A DNA stretch of 64,000 bases from Vulcanimicrobiota bacterium (GTDB lineage: Bacteria; Vulcanimicrobiota; Vulcanimicrobiia; Vulcanimicrobiales; Vulcanimicrobiaceae): positions 1-64,000 of the forward strand of contig JAFANA010000097.1 in the NCBI GenBank assembly GCA_019232905.1, in the 5' to 3' direction. The position numbers and the translations under genes are program-made. The notes under the pieces are model-generated. The model was not told the origin of the DNA. It was given only the letters and a program-made list of their open reading frames with translations, and did no database searches. Shown here one piece after another: positions 51,245 through 60,366 of this stretch. Positions within the stretch are counted from its first letter, which is position 1. Every line of letters starts with the position of its first letter.

Positions 51245-53128
51245 ATGCGAAAAATCTTCTTATACGGCGCGGCGGCATCGCTTGCGTTCATACTTCTGTG
51301 CGCGGCCGCTCAAGCGGATCAATCGCCGTCACCGAGCGCATCGCCGTCTCCGAGTCCAACGCCGGGCTTCTCGACGTCGGTTTCCGGATCGAACGTCTTC
51401 ATCGATCAAGCCGCCAGCGGGCCTGGAATCACGCCGCCTGAGGCGGCCGATTTTCAGGCGGGTCTTCCGAACTCTCCGATGTCGCCATACGATTGGTTTT
51501 CCAGCGCCCCGACCATACCCGGCATCTCGGGCGTCGCGCAATGGTTGCTGACCGCAACGGAACGTACACCCGGCGTGACCGCGCAAGCTACGTTTGGTTT
51601 TGACGGTTTCGTCGGCGACGGAACAAACGCCGCGTTTTGGGCCGAACCGCTGCTGGGCAACGCGAGTCCGCATTGGAATCATCTCTATAACCCCGGCATC
51701 GTCTTTCCGACGCAGCCGGGGAAGAACGACTTCATCGGTGCGCAACTATCGGTGCCCGTTTCAGCATCGCTTGCCGATAACGGCGGAAACTGGCAGATTC
51801 GGGGCGGATATTTCGATCTTGCGCAAACGGATCGTTTCGTGTTTGCGCCGCCACCCGTGCCAAATGTGCTGACTTTGCCGACGATTACCACCGCCGAAAC
51901 GTTCGGACCCGGCGCACCGAACCTGAACGCGTGGACTCCGGCGTCGGCCAACATGCAGTTGCTGGGCGCGGATGCGCAAGTAAAAATCCGCTCGGCATCG
52001 ATCGAACTAACGGACGCATTGTTACCTGCGCTCGGCGGCACCGGCGTCCGTATGCTCAACGGATCGATCGTCGTCGATCGCGGTGATTACGGGCGTTTCT
52101 CGGCGCAGGTGTCGCACATCGACACGAGCGGCGATCCAATCAGCACGACAACCTTTTTCGGAGTCAACCAAACGTTGTATCCGGGTCCGCAAGGCCGGCT
52201 CTTTGCGAGCACCCTGGCAGATCAGCATCAAACGCTTGCGGGTGTCCGCGCATTCTTCCATCCGTTCAGCGGCTACGACACGTTGTTCGAACTCGGGCGC
52301 GGCTGGTACAATGCGGGCCTTGTTGCCGAACCCGGGACGAATGCTCCAGGGAACTATCAGCACTATGCGCTGACGCGGCACTTCAATACGGAATCCGATG
52401 TTACGGTCGAGTACTACCGCTTCGATCCCCGATACGCCACGGTAATTTTACCGTACGGCGTTCCGGAAAATATCTGGGCCGTTGCATGGTCGTGGCCGGG
52501 ACAGTGGTTGAAATCGAACTATCAATCCATCGATAACACAATCATCGGTATCAACCGTGCCGGATATCGCGTGCATGTCGATGTCACGCACGGTCGTCTG
52601 GAAGTCCACGCCGCCGGCTACGTCTGGCGGCAACTCGAACCGATCACGCTCGCGCAGGGGTCGCAAGAAGGCTGGGTCGACGGCTATTTCCTTCCGCAGT
52701 TCAATGGACAAGGCACCCAGGGCTGGCAGCGGCAAGCGGGCATTTTTGCCGCTTGGCATTTCTTGCGTGACGATGTCATCGCGGATACCGTTTGGGATCG
52801 CTCGTACCGTCCGGTCAACAACGACCCGGTAGATCTGGTCAGCATGAACTATCCGCAAATCGTGTTCTCGCTCCAGCATCATTGGAACAAGAAGGCGCTC
52901 GGCATTGTTTCCTATGGGCGATACTCCGCCAACGGGATGTGGTCGACGACCCCGGTGCAAGGCATCTACGGCGTCGGGATGCTCGGAGGCGAATGGGACT
53001 TCGGGAAGCAGCAGCTTCTGGTGGCTTTACGCCACGCGGGACTCGTCGGGTTGCCGTCCATCCCTGACGGACCGCCACCGACGCTTCGCGGGACGACCTT
53101 GGTGGTGAACGAGCAGTTCTCGCTCTAA
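51245..53128 (+). CDS. Outer-membrane beta-barrel protein linked to Nramp 2
   Basis: This 627-aa protein has a signal peptide (AAASLAFILLCAAAQA) and an SPSPSASPSPSP linker, then many amphipathic strands with aromatic girdles (WQIRGGYFDLA, VTVEYYRFDPRY, VHVDVTHGRLEVHAAGYVW, GVGMLGGEWDF), ending LVVNEQFSL. This fits a large porin of ~16 or more strands; I do not recognise the family. Operon position behind an Nramp suggests a role in metal entry through the outer membrane, which is inference only. Confidence 0.72.
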   Translation: MRKIFLYGAAASLAFILLCAAAQADQSPSPSASPSPSPTPGFSTSVSGSNVFIDQAASGPGITPPEAADFQAGLPNSPMSPYDWFSSAPTIPGISGVAQWLLTATERTPGVTAQATFGFDGFVGDGTNAAFWAEPLLGNASPHWNHLYNPGIVFPTQPGKNDFIGAQLSVPVSASLADNGGNWQIRGGYFDLAQTDRFVFAPPPVPNVLTLPTITTAETFGPGAPNLNAWTPASANMQLLGADAQVKIRSASIELTDALLPALGGTGVRMLNGSIVVDRGDYGRFSAQVSHIDTSGDPISTTTFFGVNQTLYPGPQGRLFASTLADQHQTLAGVRAFFHPFSGYDTLFELGRGWYNAGLVAEPGTNAPGNYQHYALTRHFNTESDVTVEYYRFDPRYATVILPYGVPENIWAVAWSWPGQWLKSNYQSIDNTIIGINRAGYRVHVDVTHGRLEVHAAGYVWRQLEPITLAQGSQEGWVDGYFLPQFNGQGTQGWQRQAGIFAAWHFLRDDVIADTVWDRSYRPVNNDPVDLVSMNYPQIVFSLQHHWNKKALGIVSYGRYSANGMWSTTPVQGIYGVGMLGGEWDFGKQQLLVALRHAGLVGLPSIPDGPPPTLRGTTLVVNEQFSL

Positions 53129-53210
53129 GGGCTGCCGCAGAGGACAACGGGCCCGCTCGTCATAACTTGGGCGGGTTCTCCCCAAGCATCCGAGGAGGTC
53201 ATTACTCCAC

Positions 53211-53999
53211 GTGAAGATCGTGGTTACGGTCAAACTTGTGCCCGACCCGAACGCCGAAAAGCGTATCGATCCGGGCACGAAGCGTTTGGTTCGCACGGGC
53301 GTTGAAACCGTGTTGAACCCCTACGACGAGTACGCGCTCGAAGCGGCGCTGCAACTCAAAGAAAAAATCGGCGGCGACACGACGGTCACCGTTTTTTCGA
53401 TGGCGCCCGAGTCGCTCAAAGAGACGCTTCGCAAAGCGCTCGCGATGGGTGCCGATGACGCGGTGCTGCTCAGCGACGCGGCGCTCGAAGGCAGCGACGT
53501 CTGGGCGACGTCGTATGCCGTCGCGCACGCGCTCAAGAAAATTGGCTTCGACCTCTTGATCGTCGGCGGACTCTCCGATGATGGTTCCACCGGCGCGACG
53601 CCCGGCGCACTTGCCGAATATCTGCAGACGCCGCTCGTGACGAACGTTCGCAAAGCGGACGTTGCGGACGGCAAGCTGCATTTGGAACGCGAAACCGATA
53701 CGGGGTTCCAAGACGTGATTGCGCCGCTGCCGTCCGTCATTACGACGGCGCTGACATTCGGCGAGCCGCGTTATGCATCGCTCAAAGGCATCATGGGCGC
53801 GAAGAAAAAGACGATCGCGCCGTTGACCGTTGCAGATCTCGCGCTCGATCACGCGGTCGGACTGAACGGTTCGAAAACGGAGCTCCTCGATGCGCAGCCG
53901 CCGGCGGTGCGCGGCAAAGGTCAAGTCGTCGAAGCGGCTGACGGCGCTTCGGGCGCTCAAGCCATCTTCGCCTTTCTCAAAGAGCGGAAACTCGTCTGA
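53211..53999 (+). CDS. etfB: Electron transfer flavoprotein subunit beta
   Basis: This 262-aa protein begins KIVVTVKLVPDPNAEKR and carries the ETF-beta signature with NPYDEYALEAALQLKE, VFSMAPESLKETLRKALAMGADDAVLLSD and LIVGGLSDDGSTGATPGALAEYL. ETF passes electrons from acyl-CoA and other dehydrogenases to the quinone pool. The start is GTG 53211, with AGGAGG about twelve bases upstream. The stop overlaps the etfA ATG by one base. Confidence 0.93.
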   Translation: MKIVVTVKLVPDPNAEKRIDPGTKRLVRTGVETVLNPYDEYALEAALQLKEKIGGDTTVTVFSMAPESLKETLRKALAMGADDAVLLSDAALEGSDVWATSYAVAHALKKIGFDLLIVGGLSDDGSTGATPGALAEYLQTPLVTNVRKADVADGKLHLERETDTGFQDVIAPLPSVITTALTFGEPRYASLKGIMGAKKKTIAPLTVADLALDHAVGLNGSKTELLDAQPPAVRGKGQVVEAADGASGAQAIFAFLKERKLV

Positions 54000-54976
54000 T
54001 GCAAAACGTTCTCGTCTACGTTCAACACAAAGGCGGACATACGCCGAAGGTTACGTTCGAAATGGCAACGCAGGCGCGAGTACTCGCCGACAAACTCGGT
54101 GGTAAGGCGCACGCGCTCGTCGTTGGAAACGGTGCGACGCAACTTGCCGAGTCGTTGAAGGCCTATCCGCTCGACGTCATTCACGTCAATGACGACGCCG
54201 ATGTCGATACGTTCTTGCTCGATCCGGTCGTCGATTTTATCGACGCAGCGGCGCGCGCGATCGGACCGTCGCTCATCCTGATTCCCAATACGCTCACCGG
54301 CAAAGACATTGCCGGCCGCATCATGGCGCGCTTGAACGCCGGCATTTGCGCCGACGCGGTCGACTTCAAGATTGAAGGCGGTCGCGTTGAGGCGATCATG
54401 CCGAAGATGGGCGGCGCCGCGATCACGACCTGCGCGCTCAAACCGGGTGACTACGGCGTCGTGACCATTCGTCCGAATGCGTTTGCCGTGCAAGCAAGCG
54501 GCGCCGGTGCAACCGTGCAAGCAATCGAGAAACCGTCCGGCAAGACCTATACGGTGACGGTCGAGAAGGACATCGAAGAAGGCTCCGGGGAGCTCGCGTT
54601 GGAGGAAGCGCCCGTCGTTATCGCCGGCGGCCGCGGACTCGGCGGGCCGGAACCGTTCGACACCCTGTTGAAGCCGCTCGCGCAAGCGCTCGGCGGCGCA
54701 GTGGGTGCGTCGCGTGCGGCCGCCGATGCGGGTTGGGTGCCGTATAGCTTGCAGATCGGTCAAACCGGCAAGACGGTGAGCCCGAATCTTTACATCGCGG
54801 TCGGAATTTCGGGCGCGATACAACATAAGGTCGGCATGCGTTCTTCCGGTACGATCGTTGCGATCAATAAGGATGGCCAATCGCCGATCGCCGAGTTTTC
54901 GGACCTCACGGTCGTCGGCGATGCGTTCGCCATCGTGCCGGAGCTCACGAAACTCGTCGCGGCCTCCAAATCCTAA
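53999..54976 (+). CDS. etfA: Electron transfer flavoprotein subunit alpha
   Basis: This 325-aa protein has the N-terminal nucleotide-binding-like domain and the C-terminal FAD domain typical of EtfA: VVIAGGRGLGGPEPFDTLLKPLAQALGGAVGASRAAADAGWVPYSLQIGQTGKTVSPNLYIAVGISGAIQHKVGM followed by IVAINKDGQSPIAEFSDLTVVGD is read in short blocks across residues ~205-310. It forms the FAD-holding partner of EtfB and is translated in tandem with it. Confidence 0.93.
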   Translation: MQNVLVYVQHKGGHTPKVTFEMATQARVLADKLGGKAHALVVGNGATQLAESLKAYPLDVIHVNDDADVDTFLLDPVVDFIDAAARAIGPSLILIPNTLTGKDIAGRIMARLNAGICADAVDFKIEGGRVEAIMPKMGGAAITTCALKPGDYGVVTIRPNAFAVQASGAGATVQAIEKPSGKTYTVTVEKDIEEGSGELALEEAPVVIAGGRGLGGPEPFDTLLKPLAQALGGAVGASRAAADAGWVPYSLQIGQTGKTVSPNLYIAVGISGAIQHKVGMRSSGTIVAINKDGQSPIAEFSDLTVVGDAFAIVPELTKLVAASKS

Positions 54977-54997
54977 ACTTCAGGAAGTTAGTGTAAC

Positions 54998-56509
54998 TTG
55001 AAACGTTTCGCAGTTCTGCTCATGATGGCCGTCGCGTTTATCGCCGCGGCTATCGGCACGACGCCGAAGGCCCAAGCCGGCCTCTTCGGCGGCGCCAAGT
55101 CGGCGGCATCGCCGAGCCCGTCCCCTTCGCCGTCCGCGATTCCGACGGCGACGCCCGAGCCGCCCGATGTCGCGATTCCGCGCCTCGAAGCCAAGCTCAA
55201 GGCAAATCCCAACGATCAACAGACGATGACGGAGCTTGCGGGACAACTGCTCGGGATCAACCGTCCGGATCTCTCGATTCAACTCACGCAGCGTCTGCTG
55301 CAGATGGGTGATAAGACCTCGCAGGTCTACTACCTCGACGGCTACGCGCAACAGGCGCTGGGCCGTATCGATGGTGCGATCGCCGATCTCGAGCAAGCCG
55401 AGAACTTGGATCCGAGCAATCCCGGCGTCCTCGAGCAATTGACGAGCCTCTATCTGCGTGCAAACCGTTTCACCGACGCGGAACGGATCGCCAACCGCGC
55501 GATCGTCCTTAATAAGGGCGACGCGCAGTCGATCACGACGCTCGGCTCGGTCTACGCTGCCGAGGGCAAGTACGACGATGCGCGCGCGCAATTCGAAAAA
55601 GCGTCGACGATGGATCCGAAGAACAGCGCGCCCCTCTTCCAAATTGCGTCGACCTACGCCGCGCAGAACAACATTCCGCAAGCGCTGGATTGGGTGGCGA
55701 AAGTGCTAGCGCTCGATCCGAAGAACGTCCAGGCGCTCGTGTTCAAGGCCGACCTCTATGCGCGTCAGCACGACGATGCGAATGCGTCGGCCGCCTATGA
55801 CGATGCCATCGTCGCCGCGACGAGCGACGATCAGCGCGGTGCGATCATCGTTCGCAAAGCGACGTATTTCGCCGGCGAACACAAGGATGCGCAAGCGCAG
55901 GCCGTTTACCAGCAAGCGATCGCGCAATATCCGAAACTCACCGATCTGCACACGAGCTTCGGCGATTACTGGGTGCAGCAAAAGAACTATGCTAACGCGC
56001 AGCGTGAATGGCTCGCGGCGCTGGCGATTAACAAGGACGACCCGCAAGCGCTCTTGCGTCTCGGCCAGATGTCGATGCAGCAAGGCAAGATGTCCGATGC
56101 GGTCGGCTATCTGAAGCATCTCTCCGACCTCGAGCCCGACCCGCGCACGTTCGCGATGCTCGGCCAGGCGTATTCGTTCTTGCACGACTACAGCAAGTCG
56201 AAGGATGCATGCGCGAAGAGCTTCTCGATGGAGAAGAATCCGTCGACGCTCGGCTGCATCGCCGGGGCGGACTTCGAGTTGAAGAACTACAAAGAGGCCT
56301 CGCAAATCTTCGACGTCCTCGATAAGAACGCGAAAGGCTTCTTGGAGCAAAATCCGCAGCTGCTGTGGGTCGCGGGCAAAACCTACACCCAGACCAACGA
56401 AAAGCAAAAAGCGGTCGGTGCATATAAGCGTCTGCTCCCGATGATCAAAAAAGGCACCAAAGAATACAACGAGATCCAATCTCAGATAGCGATGCTCAGT
56501 AAGAAGTAG
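54998..56509 (+). CDS. Exported TPR-repeat protein
   Basis: This 503-aa protein has a signal peptide (LLMMAVAFIAAAIGTTPKAQA), an SPSPSPSPS linker, and about ten tetratricopeptide repeats (for example YLDGYAQQALGRIDGAIADLEQAENLDPSNP, SVYAAEGKYDDARAQFEKASTMDPKN, DYWVQQKNYANAQREWLAALAINKDD). TPR arrays scaffold protein complexes; here in the periplasm, partner unknown. The start is TTG 54998 with AGGAA upstream. It follows etfA by 21 bp and may be in the same operon. It is terminated at 56556-56588. Confidence 0.85.
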   Translation: MKRFAVLLMMAVAFIAAAIGTTPKAQAGLFGGAKSAASPSPSPSPSAIPTATPEPPDVAIPRLEAKLKANPNDQQTMTELAGQLLGINRPDLSIQLTQRLLQMGDKTSQVYYLDGYAQQALGRIDGAIADLEQAENLDPSNPGVLEQLTSLYLRANRFTDAERIANRAIVLNKGDAQSITTLGSVYAAEGKYDDARAQFEKASTMDPKNSAPLFQIASTYAAQNNIPQALDWVAKVLALDPKNVQALVFKADLYARQHDDANASAAYDDAIVAATSDDQRGAIIVRKATYFAGEHKDAQAQAVYQQAIAQYPKLTDLHTSFGDYWVQQKNYANAQREWLAALAINKDDPQALLRLGQMSMQQGKMSDAVGYLKHLSDLEPDPRTFAMLGQAYSFLHDYSKSKDACAKSFSMEKNPSTLGCIAGADFELKNYKEASQIFDVLDKNAKGFLEQNPQLLWVAGKTYTQTNEKQKAVGAYKRLLPMIKKGTKEYNEIQSQIAMLSKK

Positions 56510-56511
56510 AC

Positions 56512-56633
56512 CCCTCCGTGTCATCCTGAGCGTAGTCGAAGGATCGCCTCGATACAAAAGCCTGCCGCAACATTTTCGGCGGGCTTTTCTTTGCGTCGCG
56601 GTCCTTCGACTACGCTCAGGATGACACGGAGGG
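56512..56633. repeat. 32-bp perfect inverted repeat around a terminator
   Basis: Arms 56512-56543 and 56602-56633 are perfect 32-bp complements of the 'GTCATCCTGAGC...GTCGAAGGA' type, a repeat seen in many unrelated bacterial genomes. The 58-bp spacer contains a nested terminator. It looks like a small mobile palindromic (MITE/REP-like) element, inserted directly behind the TPR gene. Confidence 0.85.
56556..56588 (+). terminator. Terminator nested in the inverted repeat
   Basis: AAAAGCCTGCCG (56556-56567) pairs with CGGCGGGCTTTT (56577-56588), 12 bp with one wobble, followed by CTTTG. It probably ends the etfBA-TPR transcript. Confidence 0.75.
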
Positions 56634-56660
56634 TTCGCGAGGAACGTAAGCGGCAGTGCA

Positions 56661-57665
56661 ATGCTAGTAGTGAGGGACGCAATGTATGGCGACCATCTTC
56701 GCGGCATCGGACATCCGGAATCGCCGGACCGCGTGGAAGTGGTCGCTGCGCGTTTAGCGGAGCGTGGTTTGCTCGACGAACTCCTCGCAGCGCGCGATGC
56801 AACAGACGAAGAGTTGTTGCGCGTGCATTCGCCGCAGTATCTCGAACTCGTCAAACGCGAAACGTCCGATGTGCACAGGGCGCAGTATCTCTCGACGGGT
56901 GACGTCGTCATTGACGAACATTCTCTTGCGACGGCACGGCGCGCCGCCGGCGGGGCCATCGTGGCGGTCGAAACCGCCGTGCAACTGAAACGTCCCACGT
57001 TCGCGCTGGTGCGTCCTCCGGGGCATCACGCAGAGCAGCGGCGTGGCATGGGATTTTGTCTCTTCAACAACGCGGCGATCGCCGCGCGCGCCTACCAGCA
57101 GACGCACGGCGGAAACGTCCTCGTCGTCGACTTCGATTATCATCACGGAAACGGAACGCAAGACGTAGCGGGCGCCGGACTCTCGTATGTATCGACGCAC
57201 GCCTCGCCGGCGTATCCCGGGACGGGGTTCGAAATCGAATCACTCCACGGCGACGCGCTCGTTAACGTTCCGCTTCCCGCTACGGGCATTGCGACCGAAG
57301 CGTTCATCGCGGTGTGGGAAGCGCTCTTGCGCCGCACCGCGGCCGCGATTCGTCCTCGAGCAATCGTCGTGAGCGCCGGCTTCGATTACGTGGCCGGAGA
57401 TCCGGTCGGTGATCTCGGCGTCGATGTGGCCGCCGCGCAGATGCTGGCACGCGCCATCAACCGTGCGGCCGCGGAGTATTGCGACGGTACCGTCGCCTAC
57501 GTGTTGGAAGGCGGCTACGACATCGATGCGCTTACCGAATCGATCGCGCAGATTCTCACGAGCGAGCGCGATATCGCACAGAACGCCGCGGAGGACGCGG
57601 CGATTCCGTCGCGCGTGCGCGAACGGCTCGCGCTCCTGAACGACATCGACCTCGGCGCGCCTTAA
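56661..57665 (+). CDS. Histone-deacetylase-family (AcuC/acetylpolyamine-type) deacetylase
   Basis: This 334-aa zinc hydrolase of the arginase/HDAC fold has HPESPDRVEVVAARL, the substrate-channel ALVRPPGHHAEQRRGMGFCLFNN (tandem catalytic His), VVDFDYHHGNGTQ (zinc Asp and His), VSAGFDYVAGDPVGDLGV (second zinc Asp) and VLEGGYDIDAL. Bacterial members deacetylate polyamines, acetoin-pathway proteins such as acetyl-CoA synthetase, or other small substrates; acs is present at 29.9 kb but not adjacent, so the target is open. Confidence 0.92.
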   Translation: MLVVRDAMYGDHLRGIGHPESPDRVEVVAARLAERGLLDELLAARDATDEELLRVHSPQYLELVKRETSDVHRAQYLSTGDVVIDEHSLATARRAAGGAIVAVETAVQLKRPTFALVRPPGHHAEQRRGMGFCLFNNAAIAARAYQQTHGGNVLVVDFDYHHGNGTQDVAGAGLSYVSTHASPAYPGTGFEIESLHGDALVNVPLPATGIATEAFIAVWEALLRRTAAAIRPRAIVVSAGFDYVAGDPVGDLGVDVAAAQMLARAINRAAAEYCDGTVAYVLEGGYDIDALTESIAQILTSERDIAQNAAEDAAIPSRVRERLALLNDIDLGAP

Positions 57666-57814
57666 ATGGCTTGGCTCGGTATCGCTGAAATGATGGCACC
57701 AACTCGCGTGCGACACTGTTGGGGTGCGTACTCTACGGACACCGCGACGGCGATGCCGCGCTATGGCGCCGGCGTGCCATGACGATGGGAACTGTTCCGG
57801 CCGTCAAGCCGTCG

Positions 57815-58231
57815 CTAGAGAACGTTGCGAGCGCGTTGAGCGCTCAGTGATTCCAGGACGTGCAACGCTTCTTCGGCCCGCTCAACCGGGACGAAGATGT
57901 GGTCGTGATAAAACGCGCTCACCACATTCGTCGCGATCATATGCTTGGCGAGTTCGCTCGTGACGGCAGCGATAAACCCGACGGCCTCGAGATCGGAATG
58001 CACGCGTAAGGTGATGCGCCGAGAAGCAAAGGCGTAATCGAGTCCAAGCGATTCGGCGGCGCCGCGTTCGATCACGATCGTCGTGCCTTCGCTTTCGTGA
58101 AAGACGAAGAGCGGACGATGCGCCGAGGTCAGAAACGAATGGTCGACGCCGCAGAAGACCCACTCGCGTGGATCGAGCGCCGGCTTCATGGAAATCAGCA
58201 GCGTGCCGAGGTCGCGTTCCGGAGTGGACAT
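57815..58231 (-). CDS. ACT-domain protein
   Basis: This 138-aa protein has two ACT-like halves: EWVFCGVDHSFLTSAHRPLFVFHESEGTTIVIERG and ITLRVHSDLEAVGFIAAVTSELAKHMIATNVVSAFYHDHIFVPVERAEEAL, corresponding to the ACT_7/DUF2241 group often described as amino-acid-binding regulators. No catalytic domain is attached. It lies 8 bp after the RseB-like gene and is the last member of the leftward run. The 149 bp between it and the convergent deacetylase gene hold nothing clear. Confidence 0.82.
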   Translation of the reverse strand: MSTPERDLGTLLISMKPALDPREWVFCGVDHSFLTSAHRPLFVFHESEGTTIVIERGAAESLGLDYAFASRRITLRVHSDLEAVGFIAAVTSELAKHMIATNVVSAFYHDHIFVPVERAEEALHVLESLSAQRARNVL

Positions 58232-58239
58232 GCTGAAGA

Positions 58240-59265
58240 CTAAGGCACCACGGAGGCTGCGATTTTTTCTAGCTCAGCTAGGCTGAGTTCGCCGACGAGC
58301 GTGAAATGCAAGCCGGATTCCGACCATGCGAGGAGCAGCGTCGATCCGTCCTCGGTGTATTTGGCCTCGTGCTTTTCGACTTTGGTGTCCGTCGCTTTGA
58401 AGTTCTCGAAACCAATATCCGACGAACCTTGATTTTGGAACAGCGACACCGTCCGGATACCGTCGGAATACAGTAAGTGCAGCGTGCGCACGCCCTTGAT
58501 GTCGATGACGTCACCTTCGACTGGCGTGAAACCCTCGGGAAGATACTTGGGGCCTTGCGCCTTGAATCCGGCCGCAGCGATCACATGCTGAAGATCGCTC
58601 GACGGCAGTCCTCGAGACGGGCCGTCGACGTGCTGCATGCCCTTCGGCACGTCGAAAATGCCGGATGGAATCTGCTGCACGTAACGGATTTGTTCGAAAC
58701 GTTCTTGCGTCGAAAGCGCGCCGTTGGCGGCGTAAATCTCTTTTTCGAGCACGAGATTGGTTTTTGCGTCGGTTTTAATACGCATCGTCATCTGACCCGT
58801 GTACTTGTTCGTCAGTAAGATGACGTGGACGCGCCGCCCTTCGACGAAATCGTCCGGCGCGAAGCTCGCGTTGTAGTTGGCGTTGAGCACGGCGAAGTTG
58901 TCGTCTTCAGCGACTTGGTCGTCGATTGCGTCGTCTTGGGCAACGACGACTTTATTGCGTTTGACGTCGATAGAGTACGTGGTTTCGCCGCGTGAAATCA
59001 CCGAGTCGCCGTAATAGCTCTGCGGCGCAAGAAACCACCGCCGCGTTAAATCGGGCGCGCGGTGTTCGATGCGGTACACATCGGCCGCCGTTTTCTGGCT
59101 TCCGAATCGCAGTACTTGAATCTCGCCCACGTACGAAAGATTTTTGGGTGCGGCAATAGCTTCGTGCAGCAAAACCGTCGGCGGGACGGCCGGGGCGTGA
59201 ACGGGGGCGGCGCCGATCAGCGCCGCTGCAAGAACGAGCGCTGCGCCGTTAGCGCGTTTCGGCAA
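58240..59265 (-). CDS. RseB/MucB-like sigma-factor regulatory lipoprotein-type protein
   Basis: This 341-aa protein has a signal peptide (MPKRANGAALVLAAALIGAAPVHA from TTG 59265) and the MucB/RseB layout: N-terminal LolA-like domain (NLSYVGEIQVLRFGSQKTAADVYRIEHR, RRWFLAPQSYYGDSVISRGETTYSIDV, MRIKTDAKTNLVLEKEIY), then a smaller C-terminal domain (GPKYLPEGFTPVEGDV, LHLLYSDGIRTVSLFQNQG). It would bind the anti-sigma factor in the periplasm and sense envelope lipids or protein stress. The start overlaps the anti-sigma stop by 17 bp. Confidence 0.83.
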   Translation of the reverse strand: MPKRANGAALVLAAALIGAAPVHAPAVPPTVLLHEAIAAPKNLSYVGEIQVLRFGSQKTAADVYRIEHRAPDLTRRWFLAPQSYYGDSVISRGETTYSIDVKRNKVVVAQDDAIDDQVAEDDNFAVLNANYNASFAPDDFVEGRRVHVILLTNKYTGQMTMRIKTDAKTNLVLEKEIYAANGALSTQERFEQIRYVQQIPSGIFDVPKGMQHVDGPSRGLPSSDLQHVIAAAGFKAQGPKYLPEGFTPVEGDVIDIKGVRTLHLLYSDGIRTVSLFQNQGSSDIGFENFKATDTKVEKHEAKYTEDGSTLLLAWSESGLHFTLVGELSLAELEKIAASVVP

Positions 59266-59776
59266 CGGCGCTCGCTCCCGTCGAAGCAACCCACTGCTGG
59301 TCGCTGGCCGACTCGTCGCTTCGCAGCGACGTCGGTTCGACCGAGCTCTCACCGAACGGCATCGTGTTATTGATCGACGCATGATCGCGCAAGTAGTAGG
59401 CGGCGTCGATCGTGATCATCGGGGAGGCGTGATGTGTCGCGGAATACCCGAAGAAGGCGCCGACGACGAGCACTGCTGCGACCGGAACCACGATGGCCGG
59501 ACGGAAGAAGGCGGCAATTCGCTGCGTAACCGACGGTTGCGGCGCTTGCGCATCCACCGCATCCCAAATCCGCGCAACGACGCCCTGCGGCAGTTCGCGT
59601 TCCGAGGCGCGCGCGAACGCGCGCAGCGACTCCGAGAGGCGCGCTTGTTCTTCGTACATCGCCGCGCACTGCGCGCACGATTTTAAATGCAGCAGCAGCG
59701 CCGCGTCCGCTTCCGGACCCAGCTCGTGATGCAGATAGTCAATGATGTTTTCTGTTGTCGTATGTTCTTGATTCAT
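59249..59776 (-). CDS. Zinc-finger anti-sigma factor
   Basis: This 175-aa protein has the ZAS motif LLHLKSCAQCAAMYEEQ (His-X3-Cys-X2-Cys) near the N terminus, then one transmembrane helix (AIVVPVAAVLVVGAFFGYS) and a periplasmic tail. It should hold the adjacent ECF sigma factor inactive at the membrane. ATG 59776 overlaps the sigma stop (ATGA), and the RseB-like gene follows, the classic sigma-antisigma-RseB order. Confidence 0.9.
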   Translation of the reverse strand: MNQEHTTTENIIDYLHHELGPEADAALLLHLKSCAQCAAMYEEQARLSESLRAFARASERELPQGVVARIWDAVDAQAPQPSVTQRIAAFFRPAIVVPVAAVLVVGAFFGYSATHHASPMITIDAAYYLRDHASINNTMPFGESSVEPTSLRSDESASDQQWVASTGASAVAETR

Positions 59777-60339
59777 GATTTGGCCGAGTAGTGCTCAACG
59801 AGTTTACGTAACTGTTGCCGGGCTCGATGGAGGCGCGAACGAACCGTGCCGATCGAGCATCCGACGATCTCCGCGATTTCCTGGTAACTATATTCCTCGA
59901 TGTCCGCGAGAACGACCACTTGGCGCTGATCGGGTGAAAGCGCTGCCAGCGCTTTCGACATCGTCTCGCCAAACTGCGACTCGACGAGGTCTTCGATCGG
60001 CTCCACTGCCAGGGGCCGGGCTCCCGAGTACTCTTGGGGCGCGTTATCTTCGGGGATCTCCTCTTGATAACGGCCTTTTCGCCTCCGAAGTTCGTCCCGG
60101 TACAGATTTGTGACAATCCTGTATATCCAGGATACGAATGAGGTCCCCGGCTGGAAACTGCGCCAAGCCCGGTAAACGCGGATAAACGCCTCTTGCGTCA
60201 GGTCGCGGGCGTCGGCCTCGTTATGGGTGAGTCGGAGGGCGAAATTATAGGTCGCCTTGCCGTGCTGTTCGATCGCCCGTTCGAGAAACGCGGTTTGTTC
60301 CGGGGAGGGTGGATCGAACGGCTTGCGCGGTGCTGCCAT
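59773..60339 (-). CDS. ECF RNA polymerase sigma factor (RpoE-like)
   Basis: This 188-aa protein has sigma region 2 (YNFALRLTHNEADARDLTQEAFIRVYRAWRSF, FVSWIYRIVTNLYRDELRRRK) and region 4 (ALAALSPDQRQVVVLADIEEYSYQEIAEIVGCSIGTVRSRLHRARQQLRKLV), with no region 3. It directs transcription of an envelope-stress regulon, probably including its own operon. It is encoded downstream of the two Sco genes on the same strand, 28 bp away. Confidence 0.94.
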   Translation of the reverse strand: MAAPRKPFDPPSPEQTAFLERAIEQHGKATYNFALRLTHNEADARDLTQEAFIRVYRAWRSFQPGTSFVSWIYRIVTNLYRDELRRRKGRYQEEIPEDNAPQEYSGARPLAVEPIEDLVESQFGETMSKALAALSPDQRQVVVLADIEEYSYQEIAEIVGCSIGTVRSRLHRARQQLRKLVEHYSAKS

Positions 60340-60366
60340 GGACTGGCCCAGGATTTTCCCCGATTC

